This document shows, piece by piece, positions 1 through 10,830 of a stretch of 64,000 nt of DNA (the stretch's first letter is position 1; each line of letters starts with the position of its first letter). Below the pieces are notes generated by a model. It saw nothing but the letters and a program-made list of their open reading frames with translations. It did not search any database and was not told where the DNA came from. Both the position numbers and the translations under genes were made by a program. Source of the DNA: Euclidia mi (taxonomy: Eukaryota > Arthropoda > Insecta > Lepidoptera > Erebidae); assembly GCA_944739405.2 (NCBI GenBank), contig OX123192.2, forward strand, positions 51,450,486 to 51,514,485, read 5' to 3'.

Positions 1-888
1 GTGGGTCGTTACAAAAATAATCAGCACAACTTTGACACTCAGATGGAAAATGCACCGATCTTAATCTAATGTGGCATTCTTTGTTATACATAGTGATCAG
101 TTCGTCACTTCTTGTGCCCCAAATTACATCTTTATTTACATCTGATTTTAATGGCAATTTCGGTGTTAAAATATTTAAATTTACTTTGACAATCAATGGG
201 TAATGATCTGACCACGTAGTATTGTATTTAACATAAACATCAGTGACAGTCTGTTTCGCAGACTGCGTTACAACACAATGATCCAACCAACTACATGATC
301 CATACACATCACTAACAAATGTAAACGTGCCAGAGTTCAAACCAAGAAAATCGCAGTCTATACACTGCCACGATTGCTCGTAACAATAATTTATCAGCTC
401 ATCGTAAAATAATTCGCCTGGCATTGCATTATAGTCACCGAGAATAAAAACAGACTCGACACCGTATTCATCAATAATTGCGCTTACCTTGCTTAAACAG
501 TCCGTAAAGTCCGGTAAGTTTTGCACGGAGTTAGTTGGCATATACACACTAATCACTATGACGGGGCGATCACTAGTTATAATTTTAATCGCACAAATAC
601 GCGCACTGTCAGTTTTTATTACAGATACTTGCTGAAACACACTACGCTTCCATAGGATCGCGGTGCCACCGTATTTGCGACCGCGCAAAATTCCCGACGT
701 TGTGTCTATCGCTGATATACCCGTGTATGCGAAGCGACTATCGATAGTACTCAGAAACGTTATTTCTTCAGGTAATAACCATGTTTCCTGCAAAGCTCAC
801 AAGTACTGCAAAGCTCTCTAACGCTGTCTACTGAACGTATTACATTCTTGCAGTTAAAACTTGCAAATATATGTTTATTTTTATTCAT
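1..888 (-). pseudogene. LINE ORF2 N-terminus: endonuclease domain, frameshifted
   Basis: ORF2 begins with an ATG at 888-886 that overlaps the ORF1 stop by eight bases. The first frame stops at 762-760 after 42 codons. The continuation lies in another frame from about 796: it reads ALQETWLLP at the break, then YGGTAILWK, GDYNAMPG, SWLDHC and WSDHYPL, and stays open to position 1. These correspond to the metal- and phosphate-binding motifs of the LINE apurinic endonuclease that nicks target DNA. A small deletion near 797 explains the frame change. The RT domain is not in the window. Without its start the frame is easily missed, because it runs off the edge. Confidence 0.78.
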
Positions 889-2080
889 TATCATTAGAAT
901 ATTGCAGGGCCGTACTCAGCGACGCTCGCGACGTTTTATTTACAGTCGTAGGTTTGTAATGCACAAACTTTCTAAATATTATGCCAGGAGGCCATAACTG
1001 GTCATCCAAAAACACAGATAACTTCTGTTTAGAGACGAATAACTTGTATGCCTTATGGTGTTCCTTACCCCGCTTTATGTTCAGTTTTTGAAGAACAACA
1101 GTTTCGTTTGTTTTACGATATATGTAATCCACAATATCGGCTTCCATAGTATCCGGGTGCACATTTGTGATAAAAATCGGTAGTTTTGTCTCGGCAGCCT
1201 TGAATTTGCCCTGTTCATCACTTGACTTGCCCATTTGTCCCATGTAACGGTATTTCGGTCTTACCCTCTTTGTCACTTTCACCCATTCGTCTCCTATGTT
1301 TTTATCGTTTCCATACTGTTCGTTTATATGATTTGTTATGTAAGTGTCCGAGTCTGTCTCTGACCTCGCAACGATAGCGGCCAGCTGATGCGGTGAATCA
1401 TCGCCTCGCCGCTCGGCTACTTTTGAACCGGTTTCTTTTACGCTTGTACCATTAGGCCGTGGTGACGGTGATATACACTGCATGTTATTAACATGATTAG
1501 GCGTTATACACTTTATTAGATAATTACTTGTTCCCTCAGGAGAAAGTGATTGTTCTGTTTCATTCCGTTGCGTTAAGGGGACAATATTATGATCACATGC
1601 ATGCTCCCGATGCAATGTTACGCACTGGGTCTCCTTGCTTATCAGCTCTGTAACAGAGTCTTGAAGCTGTTCATACGTAACGTAATTAGACTTTATAACC
1701 TTCACATCTTCTCGCAAAACCTGTATGTCCTTTAGGATTTGCGAAACATCCAGGTGGTCGAAAGTGATCGGCGGCAATTTATCCAAGTCTCTTGCGACAA
1801 ATATCGGTATAATATCCGGGTCCACCACTTTGAGTACCGATATAATATCCGCTAGATCACGATGCTCTTTTTTATTACTTTTCCGCACAATTTTTCTTGT
1901 TGTTGTGGGTACCGTGTCAAACAACAACGACTTTGATTTCTTTATATCCGCGCTAGAGTAATTCGAAACACATATTTTAATTAGGGTTTCTTCGTCTGCA
2001 ACTGATATTTTATTCTGCAAAAACGCTAACAACTCGTCTATAACTACGTTACAAGAAGCACATTTAAGTGTAGACGACAT
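881..2080 (-). CDS. LINE ORF1 protein (nucleic-acid-binding, gag-like)
   Basis: This is a 399 aa open frame starting at an ATG that follows the LINE leader. The N-terminus (MSSTLKCASCNVV) carries a CxxC pair but no complete zinc finger. Residues 100-150 (DVSQILKDIQVLREDVKVIK) look like a short coiled coil, the middle is polar and low in order, and the C-terminal third (about 295-370) is basic with a fold-like alternation suggestive of an RNA-binding domain (PIFITNVHPDTMEADIVDYI). ORF1 proteins of LINEs bind the element RNA in a ribonucleoprotein; that role is inferred from position. The frame has no internal stop. Its stop overlaps the ORF2 start (ATGAATAA, 888-881). It could also be annotated as an uncharacterised lepidopteran protein, since such ORF1s are often misnamed in databases. 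Confidence 0.72.
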   Translation of the reverse strand: MSSTLKCASCNVVIDELLAFLQNKISVADEETLIKICVSNYSSADIKKSKSLLFDTVPTTTRKIVRKSNKKEHRDLADIISVLKVVDPDIIPIFVARDLDKLPPITFDHLDVSQILKDIQVLREDVKVIKSNYVTYEQLQDSVTELISKETQCVTLHREHACDHNIVPLTQRNETEQSLSPEGTSNYLIKCITPNHVNNMQCISPSPRPNGTSVKETGSKVAERRGDDSPHQLAAIVARSETDSDTYITNHINEQYGNDKNIGDEWVKVTKRVRPKYRYMGQMGKSSDEQGKFKAAETKLPIFITNVHPDTMEADIVDYIYRKTNETVVLQKLNIKRGKEHHKAYKLFVSKQKLSVFLDDQLWPPGIIFRKFVHYKPTTVNKTSRASLSTALQYSNDNE

Positions 2081-2136
2081 ATTGCACGTTATCGACCGTA
2101 TCGCTCGAATGCGCTCGCGCGACTGAATAGTTCTGC

Positions 2137-2370
2137 ATGACCGAAAAAGATTACATTATTATACTAGGTGGAACTAATGATTGTCACCCTTATAAATTTC
2201 AACATTATTTACGTATCTGGCTTCAGGATCTGAACAATACCAATATAATAATAAGTGAAATTCCTCGTAACAGGTATCTTGATGAGCGTAAACTTAATTA
2301 TGAGTTGAAATTTTTATGTAGTCAATATGCTCATGTAAATTATATAAATATGAATTATAGCGAATTTTAA
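2137..2370 (+). pseudogene. CR1-type ORF1 C-terminus, SGNH-esterase-like
   Basis: This is a 77 aa open fragment with the core IIILGGTNDCHPY, which matches block III-like GGTND sequences of the SGNH/GDSL hydrolase-like domain found in many CR1-group ORF1 proteins. The usual upstream parts (PHD-like finger and first half of the esterase) are absent because the sequence is cut at the junction with LINE A. What the esterase-like domain does in retrotransposition is not settled; a role in membrane or RNP interaction has been proposed. The fragment is too short to be functional. Confidence 0.62.
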
Positions 2371-2397
2371 CCTAGAAGAAAATATTTTATCAGTAAT

Positions 2398-3943
2398 TTG
2401 TCACGAATTCTATTAAAGAAAATTTTGCATATAGATTATAAAATAAAATTTGATCAATACTCCTTAAAGCCGTTAAATATAATGGAAGAAAAACCAAAAA
2501 TGATACTTAGAAGCACCCAAACATTAAATGATGATAATGCCAGTACAATGCTTTCTCAAAATCAACTACCTATAATATGTGACAACCATACAAACATTGA
2601 GAACAGTGATTTATTTCGTAAATAGCTATATGTCTGTAATGCATCAAAATATCAATGGACTCATTAATAAATCGGACTTACTTACTGTACACTTAGAAGA
2701 ACTGCGTTCAGCTGATAAGGTTATAGATGTAATCTGCATCACAGAACACAACATGACAGAAACAGACACCGTACTAGTAAATATTTCAAACTATGTATTG
2801 GCAGCTTGGTACACCAGACGAAACAGACACGGTGGCTCATGTATTTTGGTAAGGTCAACACATTCATATACAATTATTAAAGAAATTGAAAAATATTGTA
2901 TAGAAAATGTTTTCGAATGCTGTGCAATTTAGCTTACAGTATTTAAAATCATTATCATTTGCTTGTACAGGCCTCCTAAGAATGATAAAATATCAATTAG
3001 CAAATGTTTTGATAATTTAGATAAACTTTTAAATGAATTTTGTTACACAAAAAATGTAAAATTACTATATGTGGTGATTATAATATAGACGTATCTAAAA
3101 CTAATACTTTAAGTTCTAGGTTTAAGGAATTAGTGTTTGGTCATAATTTGAAATTCGAGTTGAACAAACCTACTCGGCTGGTTAGTGGGTCATGTATTGA
3201 TAATATCATTCACAACATCAAAGGTTGTAGTCATGAAATTTTGGAACTAGCACTCTCTGATCATAGTGCTCAATTTCTTAAATGTCCTGTGAAAGTAACT
3301 CATAATTTGAATTTTTTCTACATAAATAAACGGAATTACTGCAAAGAAAATATGGAAAAAGTCAAAGATTGCTTATGTAATCTATATTTTACGGATGTGT
3401 ACGAAGCCAAGACTAATGAATCGTTTGATGTTTTATTTGACCATTTTAAAGTGTTTTGTGATCTTTGCTTCCCAGTGGAAATTAAAAGAATATCTACAAC
3501 CAAAAAGCAAAAGTGGATATCTAAAGGTATAAGGACTTGCTGTAAACCAAAAAGAAAATTATTATGGCAACATAGGCGTACACCAACGATCGAAAACAAA
3601 AAAAATATTTAAAGCATATTCAAAGCGTCAATCAAAAATAATTAAACTTACCCAAAAGGCACAAAATAGCTACTACATAAATCATGCAAACAACAAGTGT
3701 AAAGCTAGTTGGAAAGTGATCAATAATAGAAGTACGTTTCCCAAACAAATTATAAACAAAATAAAAATAAAGAATGATATTATTAGTGAACCTCAAAAAA
3801 TAGTAGAAATATTCAATAATCATTTTATTGACCAAATAAATCTAACTAGTAAAAGTGTAAATAATACTAGTATATATACACGCACATTAAAAAATGCACA
3901 ATGTAGGTCGTTGTTTATGAAGCCAACAAATCCTATTGAAATA
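2398..3943 (+). pseudogene. CR1-like ORF2: endonuclease and linker (broken)
   Basis: The endonuclease is recognisable in pieces: MHQNINGLINK (from about 2639), ICITEH, GGSCILV, LYRPP (after an in-frame TAG near 2929), ICGDYNID (from 3058), DNIIHN and LSDHSAQF. The frame changes near 2600 and 3037, and further breaks occur at 3612 and later. The linker towards the RT continues to PTNPIEI, where the inserted element at 3943 starts. The endonuclease would nick target DNA for target-primed reverse transcription. The number of breaks shows it is dead. Confidence 0.8.
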
Positions 3944-4627
3944 ACAATGGTCATTTTGGCCTTTAGCACGTCTGATAATGAGTCGTATACCAAAAAAAAG
4001 TACATTTTTTTATTATTTTGATCAAAGCAAATACATATTTTTAGGACTTGGGAGAAAGAAATAATGTATTTACAGTTTATTTTTTAAACTGTACCCCTAA
4101 ACAAAAATAAAATGTTATGAACGCAGTCATAACCTTATTGTCAAAATATGCGTTTCATTATACGATATGATAAATAAGAATTATTTATGATATTAATATA
4201 ATAATTATAATTTTTTTAATGAAAAATCTAAGATTTGACGTGAATGACAATGACGTGAAATGGAACGAATACGCCATTTCTGTATCTGTCACTGTTATAC
4301 CCGGTACATCAACGTCATTCGTTCCTCGCTTGCTGTGTTGAGTGTTTAAGTTTGTTTGTAAGAAGAACATATTTTTCTACAAACATATATTAGGTACCAG
4401 AATTGTTTAATTTACATATTTTTACGAATAAACTAAATAAAAACACAATTTAGTTCATAACCTCAAACATACTTTATAAAGAATAAAAAGGTATTCCCAA
4501 GTTTTTAAAATTCATATCTATACTAAAGTTAAATAAAGTAACATAAAAATATTGATAAATAACTCCACAGCAATAGACGTGAAAAATAAAATTCTGGTCC
4601 ACCTTTGTATGGGAACTGACCATTGTT
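3943..4627. mobile_element. Non-autonomous insertion with 11 bp inverted ends
   Basis: The reading of the LINE stops after PTNPIEI and resumes with TIIKLLKSTNSTGYDD at about 4634. Between them lies about 0.7 kb of AT-rich sequence bounded by AACAATGGTCA (3943-3953) and its exact reverse complement (4617-4627). No coding capacity is visible inside. A clear target duplication is not evident; short candidates are ATA or TA. It may be a MITE of an unassigned DNA-transposon family. Confidence 0.6.
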
Positions 4628-4628
4628 C

Positions 4629-6085
4629 TTTATACTATAATTAAATTATTAAAGTCAACCAACAGCACAGGATACGACGATATTAACACACGAGTTTTAA
4701 AGTATGTAGCTAATAATATTTCACCAGTTTTCATATATTTAATATTTGTATGGAAGAGGGCATATTTCCTGACAGATTGAAAATCTCTATTATCAAGCTT
4801 TTATTTAAAAAAAAGGATAAAGAAGATCTCAATTTCTATAGACCAGTGGCTTTATTACCAATATTCTCAAAAATTTTTGAAAAGGTTATCTATAGTAATC
4901 TATGTTCATATTTTGAAAATAATAATATTTTTACTAACGCGCTAAAAGGGTTTCGCAAGAAGAAATCAATAAATTTGGCAATATCTGAATTTCTTGAACA
5001 TATAATGACTAGCGTTGACAGGAAGATACAAGTAAAAGTGTAGATCATAAGATAATGTTACACAAATTAGAGCAATACGGCATCCGAGGTAACTCTTTAA
5101 ATCTTTTGAAATCGTACCTACCACAGAGACAGCAATTCACTCAAATAAAGCGAATATGTACTGCAACCAAAGTCGAAAATACATACTCATCCATGTTAAG
5201 AGAAACACATTTTGGGGTACCGCAAGGTAGCGTGCTGGGCTTACATATATAAATGACCTTCCAGAATCAACAAATCATCCTATGATTTTGTTCGCAGATG
5301 ACAGTACAATAATTTATAAAAATACGGACATTCAATCTTTTGAAAATGAAATCTATAATTCCTTATATAATATCATTGACTGGTTTGATTCGAATAATTT
5401 AATTGCAAATTTTGATAAAATTAACATTGTGACATTTACTACTAGACAGAATAAAAACATCACTGACTTTAGTATACATTATAATGGCAAATTAATTAGG
5501 CCAGTTGACCACACAATATTTTTAGGTATACATTTAGATAGGAACTTAACATGGTGGAATCAAATTAAAAAAATATGTTAAAAACTAAATCAATATTCAT
5601 ATACACGTCAGTACAGTGTCGTATTAACAGCATATTATGGATTTGTCGAGTCTGCGCTTAGATACGGCTTAATATTCTGGGGCCATTCCAGTGGGAAAGA
5701 GGATGTTTTTAAAGCTCAGAAAAAATGCATTCGTGCCTTAAGTAATCTACAACAGACCGATAGCTGTAAGCCATACTTTGTAACTTTGAACATTCTCACA
5801 GTACCGAGTTTATATGTATATGAATGTGCTGTATTTGTAAGAGATCACCTGCACTTATACGAGAACTGCAATAACAGGCGTTATCCTCATAAATTGCGTG
5901 TACCAATATCAAGAACGGTTTTGTTTAGTAAGAACGTATTGACAATGGCACCAAAGGTGTATAGGCTGCCGAAACATATACTCAAAATTACATTGATCGA
6001 GAAATTTAAAGCTGCTCTTAAACAGCACTTGATCAAAAAAGCGTATTATTCTATCAACGAGTATTTAGATGAAAAGCATTTTTAA
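4629..6085 (+). pseudogene. CR1-like ORF2: reverse transcriptase and C-terminus (broken)
   Basis: RT blocks appear in order: KSTNSTGYDDINTRVLK, FYRPVALLPIFSKIFEK, then GVPQGSVLG, LFADDSTII (catalytic Asp pair at 5297-5302), FLGIHLDRNLTW, RYGLIFWGHS and a C-terminal AYYSINEYLDEKHF. A deletion near 5040 joins the block before motif A directly to SVDHKIM, removing the first catalytic aspartate, and a second small deletion near 5240 removes the residues after the PQG motif. Frameshifts separate 4750-5043, 5055-5252, 5282-5581 and 5786-6085. The enzyme cannot be active. Confidence 0.85.
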
Positions 6086-6389
6086 GTTTCTAACTTTAAT
6101 AATATATTGTGTGTCCAAATTGTTCTTGATTTCATTGGTGTATTTTAATTTATATTATTTTTTTTGTATTTCTATGAATTTGTGTGATAATGATCAATTA
6201 ATATGGTGACATTTTGTATTTGACATTTCATATAAAAAAATGGTTTTACTAATGTTCTGTATATTTTATCAAATATCTTTGTTAATTTTGCATGCTGCCT
6301 CAACAGCAAAACATGTGGATCTAATATGCTATTGTAACAACTGATGGTATTACCATGTTTTAGCAAAATAAATAAATTAAAAAAAAAAC

Positions 6390-6508
6390 CCTCTGCATGG
6401 TAGTTTGTTGGTAGGCTATCGCTGCATCGGTGCGAAAAGTGGGAGTAATATTACACCTCAGCCTTCCCCTTCAGGGATACAGGCGTGAGTGTATAAAAAA
6501 ACATAATT
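6390..6508 (+). mobile_element. SINE family B, 3' part
   Basis: The string GCGAAAAGTGGGAGTAATAT followed by a CCTTCCCCTTCAGGGATACAGG-type block and GCGTGAGT matches the 3' half of the full-length SINE at 35855-36119, read from its reverse strand. The tRNA-like head is missing. It sits directly behind the A-rich tail of LINE B. Confidence 0.6.
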
Positions 6509-6778
6509 AACGCTTTGATATTCGATAATGATACATTACAATAGCATAATAATTTGAATTCTGTATAACAATCAGTAATTAGCATCAATTTTACGTTAAA
6601 ATTGTGGCTAAAATATATAGTTTCAACGGTTACTCATCAGTAACAAAAGCAATGAGATTAGGCAAATTTATATAAAATAGGGTTTTGGACTGTTATAAGA
6701 AACTAAAAGGCATAAATATGAATTGAGCCGTAACATCTCAAGCTCCCAGCGAAACAAGACTTTTACAATTGTTGAATT

Positions 6779-7048
6779 GACGACCGTTTGATGCAGCGGG
6801 AGTGTTAGCGACTGCTACGCCGAAGGTCGCGGGTTCGATTCCCACTCAAGTCAAACATTTGTGTGCATGAACATGGATGTTTGTCTTGGTCTGGGTGTTT
6901 CTATATATAATATGTATATATTTACAAAAAAAAAGTATATATGTATGTTTATCCATTACCTAGTACCTCTAGTACACAAGCTCTGCTTAGCTTGGGCCTA
7001 GATGGTGATGTGTGTATGTGTAGAATATTATTATATTATATTATTATT
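6779..7048 (+). mobile_element. SINE family A, tRNA-derived (copy 1)
   Basis: The head contains a box A-like stretch (TGATGCAGCGGGAGT) and a good box B (GGGTTCGATTCCC), the internal promoter elements of RNA polymerase III. The body carries GGATGTTTGTCTTGGTCTGG and TAGATGGTGATGTGTGTATG and ends in an ATTATATT-rich repeat. The copy at 59405-59665 is nearly the same over its whole length, which fixes the boundaries. It is not a functional tRNA because the cloverleaf is not maintained and a long body follows. Confidence 0.82.
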
Positions 7049-7261
7049 AATCAACAGACATAAAGAACATTCCAGTCTAGGTAGACTGGAAAAAAAAATC
7101 ACACAATGGTGCCGTATGGCACCAGACTAACAATACGTGCAGCGCTCATCTGCATCTTCCTAATGTTATCTCAGTTACAACGCGGGGTCCGCTAGTCTAA
7201 ACGGATTGTACTGAATATTAGCTTTTTAACAAAGCGACTGCCTGTCTGATCACTGCAACCC

Positions 7262-7530
7262 AAAGGATACTTGTCCAGAGACAAGGGCTGTTATTCAGTG
7301 GTTGAGACTAGTGTTAGTTTATTCAGTGATAGTGACTACTTCAGTATGCATGTAGAAGGACGAAAAGGGAGAGGACGGCCAAGGAAAAGATGGATGGACT
7401 GTGTGAGGATAGATATGAAAGAGAAAAGGGTAAATGATCGGATGACTGGTGACAGAGAAGTATGGAAGAGAAGGACATACTGCGCCGACCCCAAATCATT
7501 TGGGGCCAGGGCAAGACAATGATGATGAGT
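7262..7530 (+). pseudogene. LINE reverse transcriptase C-terminal fragment
   Basis: About 83 codons include GRKGRGRPRKRWMDCVRIDM, WKRRTYCADPK and a GATGATGA tail. The GRPRKRWMDC pattern is the recurrent C-terminus of a large group of insect LINE polyproteins (RTE-like or related). The upstream RT is missing, so this is a 5'-truncated insertion of about 270 bp. The first codons before about 7346 are probably not part of the element frame. Confidence 0.65.
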
Positions 7531-7559
7531 GACTACTTCAGTAGTCAAAGATCTTCATG

Positions 7560-7718
7560 GCAGCCGGGAACACCGGCTTAATTCTCTGAGGCACGGGGTA
7601 ACAATTTAATAGGCTCGTAACTTCGAAAAGTCAGTGGTGCACGCCGCGGATTTGAACCCGATACTCTCCGCATAGCAGTCTGTTGGCATATCCACAACGC
7701 TATCGCTGCCTTGAAGTC
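7560..7718 (-). mobile_element. SINE family C, tRNA-like head, reverse orientation
   Basis: Read on the minus strand, the segment gives a tRNA-like module with GCGATAGCGTTGTGGATAT, CTGCTATGCGGAGAG and a box B-like GGGTTCAAATCC. A second copy in the other orientation at 38385-38460 has the same CTGCTATGC(A/G)GA and GGGTTCGAATCC blocks. Box B carries a substitution here, so it is an old copy. Confidence 0.55.
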
Positions 7719-8280
7719 AAATCTCTACTAATACTATAAAGCGGAAGAGTTTTTAGGGTTCCGTACCTCGAAAGTAAAAAGCGGAACCCTTATAGGATCA
7801 CTTTGTTGTCCGTCCGTCTGTCAAGACCCTTTTTCTCAGGAATGCGTGGAGGTATCAAACTGAAATTTATACTAAATACTCGAATTTACGGTTCCATAGA
7901 GCTGTAAAAAAATCAAACTTCTAATCCAACGCAATCAAAAGATACAGCTGTATATGCTGCAAATTGCAGCATATTTTCAAACTGGCATTGGAATTAAAAC
8001 CTACAGGGTACTTCCCGTGAGCTCAGAATCTTGAAATTTGGTACGAAGCAACGTCTTATATCACTTACTAGAGGACGCCAGCAGCTACGCCTGCATTTTT
8101 TTTTTAATTTACCCGTTTTGGCCGATCCCGTGGGAATTTCGGGAAATCCCTTCTTAGTGCACCCCTACGGTCCCCAAGGAACATATGTACATGCCAAATT
8201 TCAGCTTCCTGCGCCCAATAGTTTCGGCTGTAGCGTGTCTGTCAGTCAGTCAGTAACGCAAGGATTTTATATATTAAGAT

Positions 8281-9540
8281 AAAGGAAAAATTGCGAAAAC
8301 CGTAAATTTTTAGTTACAGCATATGAAAAAAATATTTTTAATAAATTTAAAATTACTACCCCTTTCTCTTGAACGCGTGGAGGTATTAAATTGAAATTCA
8401 TATCAAATACTCAGGTATATAACACCGTAAGGCTGCAACAAAATCAAGCTTCTAAGTCAACGCAATCAAAAGAAAGAGCAATATAAGCATATTTTCAAAC
8501 TCGCGCCTACTCGCAAGTGAATCAAAACCTACAGGGTACTTCCCGTGAACCCAGAATCTTGAAATTTGGTACGAAGTAATGTCTTATATCACATATGAAG
8601 GAAAAATTGCGAAAACCGTAAATATTTAGTTACAGCATATAAAAAATATTGTTAATAAATTTAAAGTTACTACTCTTTTCTCTTGAACGGGTAGAGGTAT
8701 TTAATTGAAATTCATATCAAATACTGAAGTATGTAACACCCTTAGGCTGTAACAAAATCAAATTTCTATGTCTATGCAATCAAAATAAAGAGCAATATCA
8801 TCATATTTTCAAACTCGCAATTACTCGCAAGGGAATCAAAACCTACAGGGTACTTCACGTGAACTCAAAATCTTGAAATTTGGTACGAAGCAACGTCTTA
8901 TATCACTTATAAAGGAAAAATTGCGAAAACCATACATTTTTAGTTACATTATATAAGAAAAATATTTTTAATAAATTTAAAGTTACTACCCCTTTCTCTT
9001 GAACGCGTAGAGGTATTAAATTGAAATTTATATCAAATACTCAGGTATATAACACCGTTAGGCTTTAACAAAATCAAACTTCTATGTCTACACAATCAAA
9101 AGAAAGAGCAATATCATCATATTTTCAAACTCGCGACTACTCGCAAGGGAATCAAAAACTACAGGGTACTACCCGTGAACTCAAAACCTTGAAATTTGGT
9201 ACGAAGCAACGTCTTATATCACTTATAAAGGAAAAATTGCGAAAACCGTAAATTTTTAGTTACAGCATATAAAAAAATATTTTTAATAAATTTAAAGTTA
9301 CTCCCCCTTTCTCTTGAACGCGTAGAGGTATTAAATTGAAATTCATATCAAATACTCAGGTATATAACACCGTTAGGCTTTAACAAAATCAAACTTCTAT
9401 GTCTACGCAATCAAAAGAAAGAGCAATATAATCATATTTTTAAACTCGCGACTACTTGCAAGGGAATCAAAACCTATAGGGTACTACCCGTGAACTCAAA
9501 ATCTCGAAATTTGGTACGAAGCAACGTCTTATAGCCCTGA
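8281..9540 (+). repeat. Tandem array, four units of about 315 bp
   Basis: Each unit starts with AAGGAAAAATTGCGAAAACC and contains CCTTTCTCTTGAACGCGT, TATCAAATACTCAGG, CAAACTCGC and AAATCTTGAAATTTGGTACG-like blocks. Unit starts are 8281, 8598, 8911 and 9227, giving lengths of about 317, 313, 316 and 314 bp. A partial copy of the same sequence lies upstream at about 7840-8060. The units differ by scattered substitutions, so the array is not recent. Confidence 0.85.
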
Positions 9541-9544
9541 TAAA

Positions 9545-9640
9545 GGATGCGGAAGGCTGAGGACAGTGTGCTGTGGTGCGTGTTGGGAGAGGCCTATGTC
9601 CAGCAGTGGACTGCGATAAGCTGATTGAGATTGAGATTTC
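9545..9640 (+). mobile_element. LINE/SINE 3' tail fragment
   Basis: GGAGAGGCCTATGTCCAGCA and GTGGACTGCGATAAGCTGA form the 3' tail seen in the minus-strand repeat at 16741-16972 and, with variation, at 27655 and 40785. No coding sequence precedes it. Confidence 0.5.
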
Positions 9641-10224
9641 AAATAATTACATAGTCTTCAAACCTTTTTGCAAATTATTCTGTACTTTATAAGTATTTTT
9701 GTAACAGATTTCTAATAGTCCCTAAAAACTTTGTAAATCAATAACTTTGATAAAAATTCTTACCATCATTCATCAGCAGACTTTTGCAAGGCTGCTGCAG
9801 GGCTGCTGCAAGGCTGGTGTAGGTATTTAAGTAATATTATAAAATAAGCGATATATGTTAATATAAAATAAAGGATGACTGATTACAAACGACAAAGACC
9901 CCTTTTTATTTAATTTATGCTCCTCCAGCTTTCCATACTGTAATGTTATGGATTTCATTTGGCAATAAAAATACCATAACTATGACTGGTGAACTTTTAC
10001 TTATATACCTACAGGTTTGTACGGAACCCTCGGCGCGCGAGTCCGACTCGCACTTGACCGGTTTTTTTTGTTTGCCTGGACGCGCTAATCTCAGGAACTA
10101 CTGGACGGATATACCGTGGAAGGTTTTAGGGTAAGAGAATTCAATGCGTTTAACAGATCTTTATGCGTCTTTATGCTTACCTTCATTATTTGTAACTGAT
10201 AGATATTTGTTGATTTCTGCTGTA

Positions 10225-10830
10225 TTTAAACCCCTTTGTTGGTATGTAAACAGTACAAAATCCATCAGATGGAAATATTTTTATTTTAATACGACATATA
10301 AAATTTGTTTCTTGCTTTAAATCGATCATAAGGTAACCATGTGCATTATTAGGTGCGTCTTTGTAAGAATCTTCTAAATATTTTGGATTTTCTGGAAATA
10401 CTAATTTGAGTTTTATCTCGGATTTTTAAAATAAATTATATAACTCGAGTTAAGAGATATGTCTCGTTGACCCTTGCCTTGATAAAACAATTTTTTTGAT
10501 ATATAAAACACCCTTAAGTTTCTATGATGACTTCCTTTTCTAAATATATCAACAATACGTCCATCAGACTCTCTCATTAATTCATCAATTATTAAAAGTT
10601 GAGGATCTTTTCCATCAAACATGGTGAGATCAGGTATTCTTTGAACATAATTTACATGTTTGATGTTGCACAAAGGTTGCATTTCATCAAAACACCAAGT
10701 TATTTGTACAAAATTTGTGTTACAAATGTCTTGAATAAATTTAATAAAATTTGTAACAAATACTGATTTGCCACACTTGGGCCAGCAACTATTGCAGTAA
10801 ATGGATGATTGAAGTGATTCATTCTGAACT
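10225..10830 (-). pseudogene. Polinton/Maverick packaging-type ATPase, degraded
   Basis: The minus strand encodes MNHFNHPFTAIVAGPS followed, after a frame change, by CGKSVFVTNF (a broken Walker A P-loop), then ITWCFDEMQPL, LLIIDELMRES (Walker B) and SLNSSYIIYFKNPR, with a continuation ENPKYLEDSYKDA and AHGYLMIDLKQ in another frame. This is the FtsK/A32-like ATPase family of Polintons, which is thought to package DNA into a capsid. The longest intact piece is 89 aa (10413-10682). It lies on the same strand as the polymerase at 13.3-15.7 kb, as expected for one element. Confidence 0.78.

Larger units (their letters stand above)
1..2136 (-). mobile_element. Non-LTR retrotransposon A (5' part, cut by window edge)
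   Basis: The minus strand carries, in order, a short GC-rich leader (2136-2081), a 399-codon ORF1 and the start of ORF2 with an apurinic-type endonuclease, which is the standard layout of a two-ORF LINE. The reverse transcriptase would lie beyond position 1. The 5' end abuts the broken ORF1 of another LINE at about 2137, so this element probably inserted into that one; the other half of the target is outside the window. The clade is uncertain (Jockey/CR1 group). Confidence 0.8.
2137..6389 (+). mobile_element. Non-LTR retrotransposon B, CR1/Daphne-like, decayed
   Basis: The plus strand carries the tail of an esterase-type ORF1, an endonuclease, a reverse transcriptase and a 3' UTR ending in an A-rich tail (6367-6389). 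All parts are broken by frameshifts, stops and small deletions. A 0.7 kb sequence with inverted-repeat ends (3943-4627) interrupts ORF2. The 5' part of ORF1 is missing at 2137, where LINE A begins on the other strand. The ORF1 esterase plus ORF2 endonuclease/RT combination is typical of the CR1 group. Confidence 0.82.
7738..10070 (+). mobile_element. Lepidopteran interspersed repeat with AGGGTTCCGTACC start
   Basis: It begins with AGGGTTCCGTACCTCGAAAG at 7757, followed by CGGAACCCTTATAGG, and ends with GTACGGAACCCTCGG and GAGTCCGACTCGCACTTG (about 10018-10060). The same two ends bound a compact ~490 bp copy at 14110-14580. The class is not certain; the ends contain complementary GGTTCCGTACC/GGTACGGAACC blocks. 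Here the interior is expanded by the tandem units at 8281-9540 and by foreign DNA up to about 10018. Confidence 0.62.

Noticed and set aside
6779..6860. tRNA-like sequence with good box A and B
   Set aside because: It is the head of a SINE: a second copy with the same long body exists at 59405 and the cloverleaf is not complete.
8281..9540. CRISPR-like regular repeat
   Set aside because: Units are ~315 bp direct tandem copies with no short-repeat/spacer pattern, and the genome is eukaryotic.
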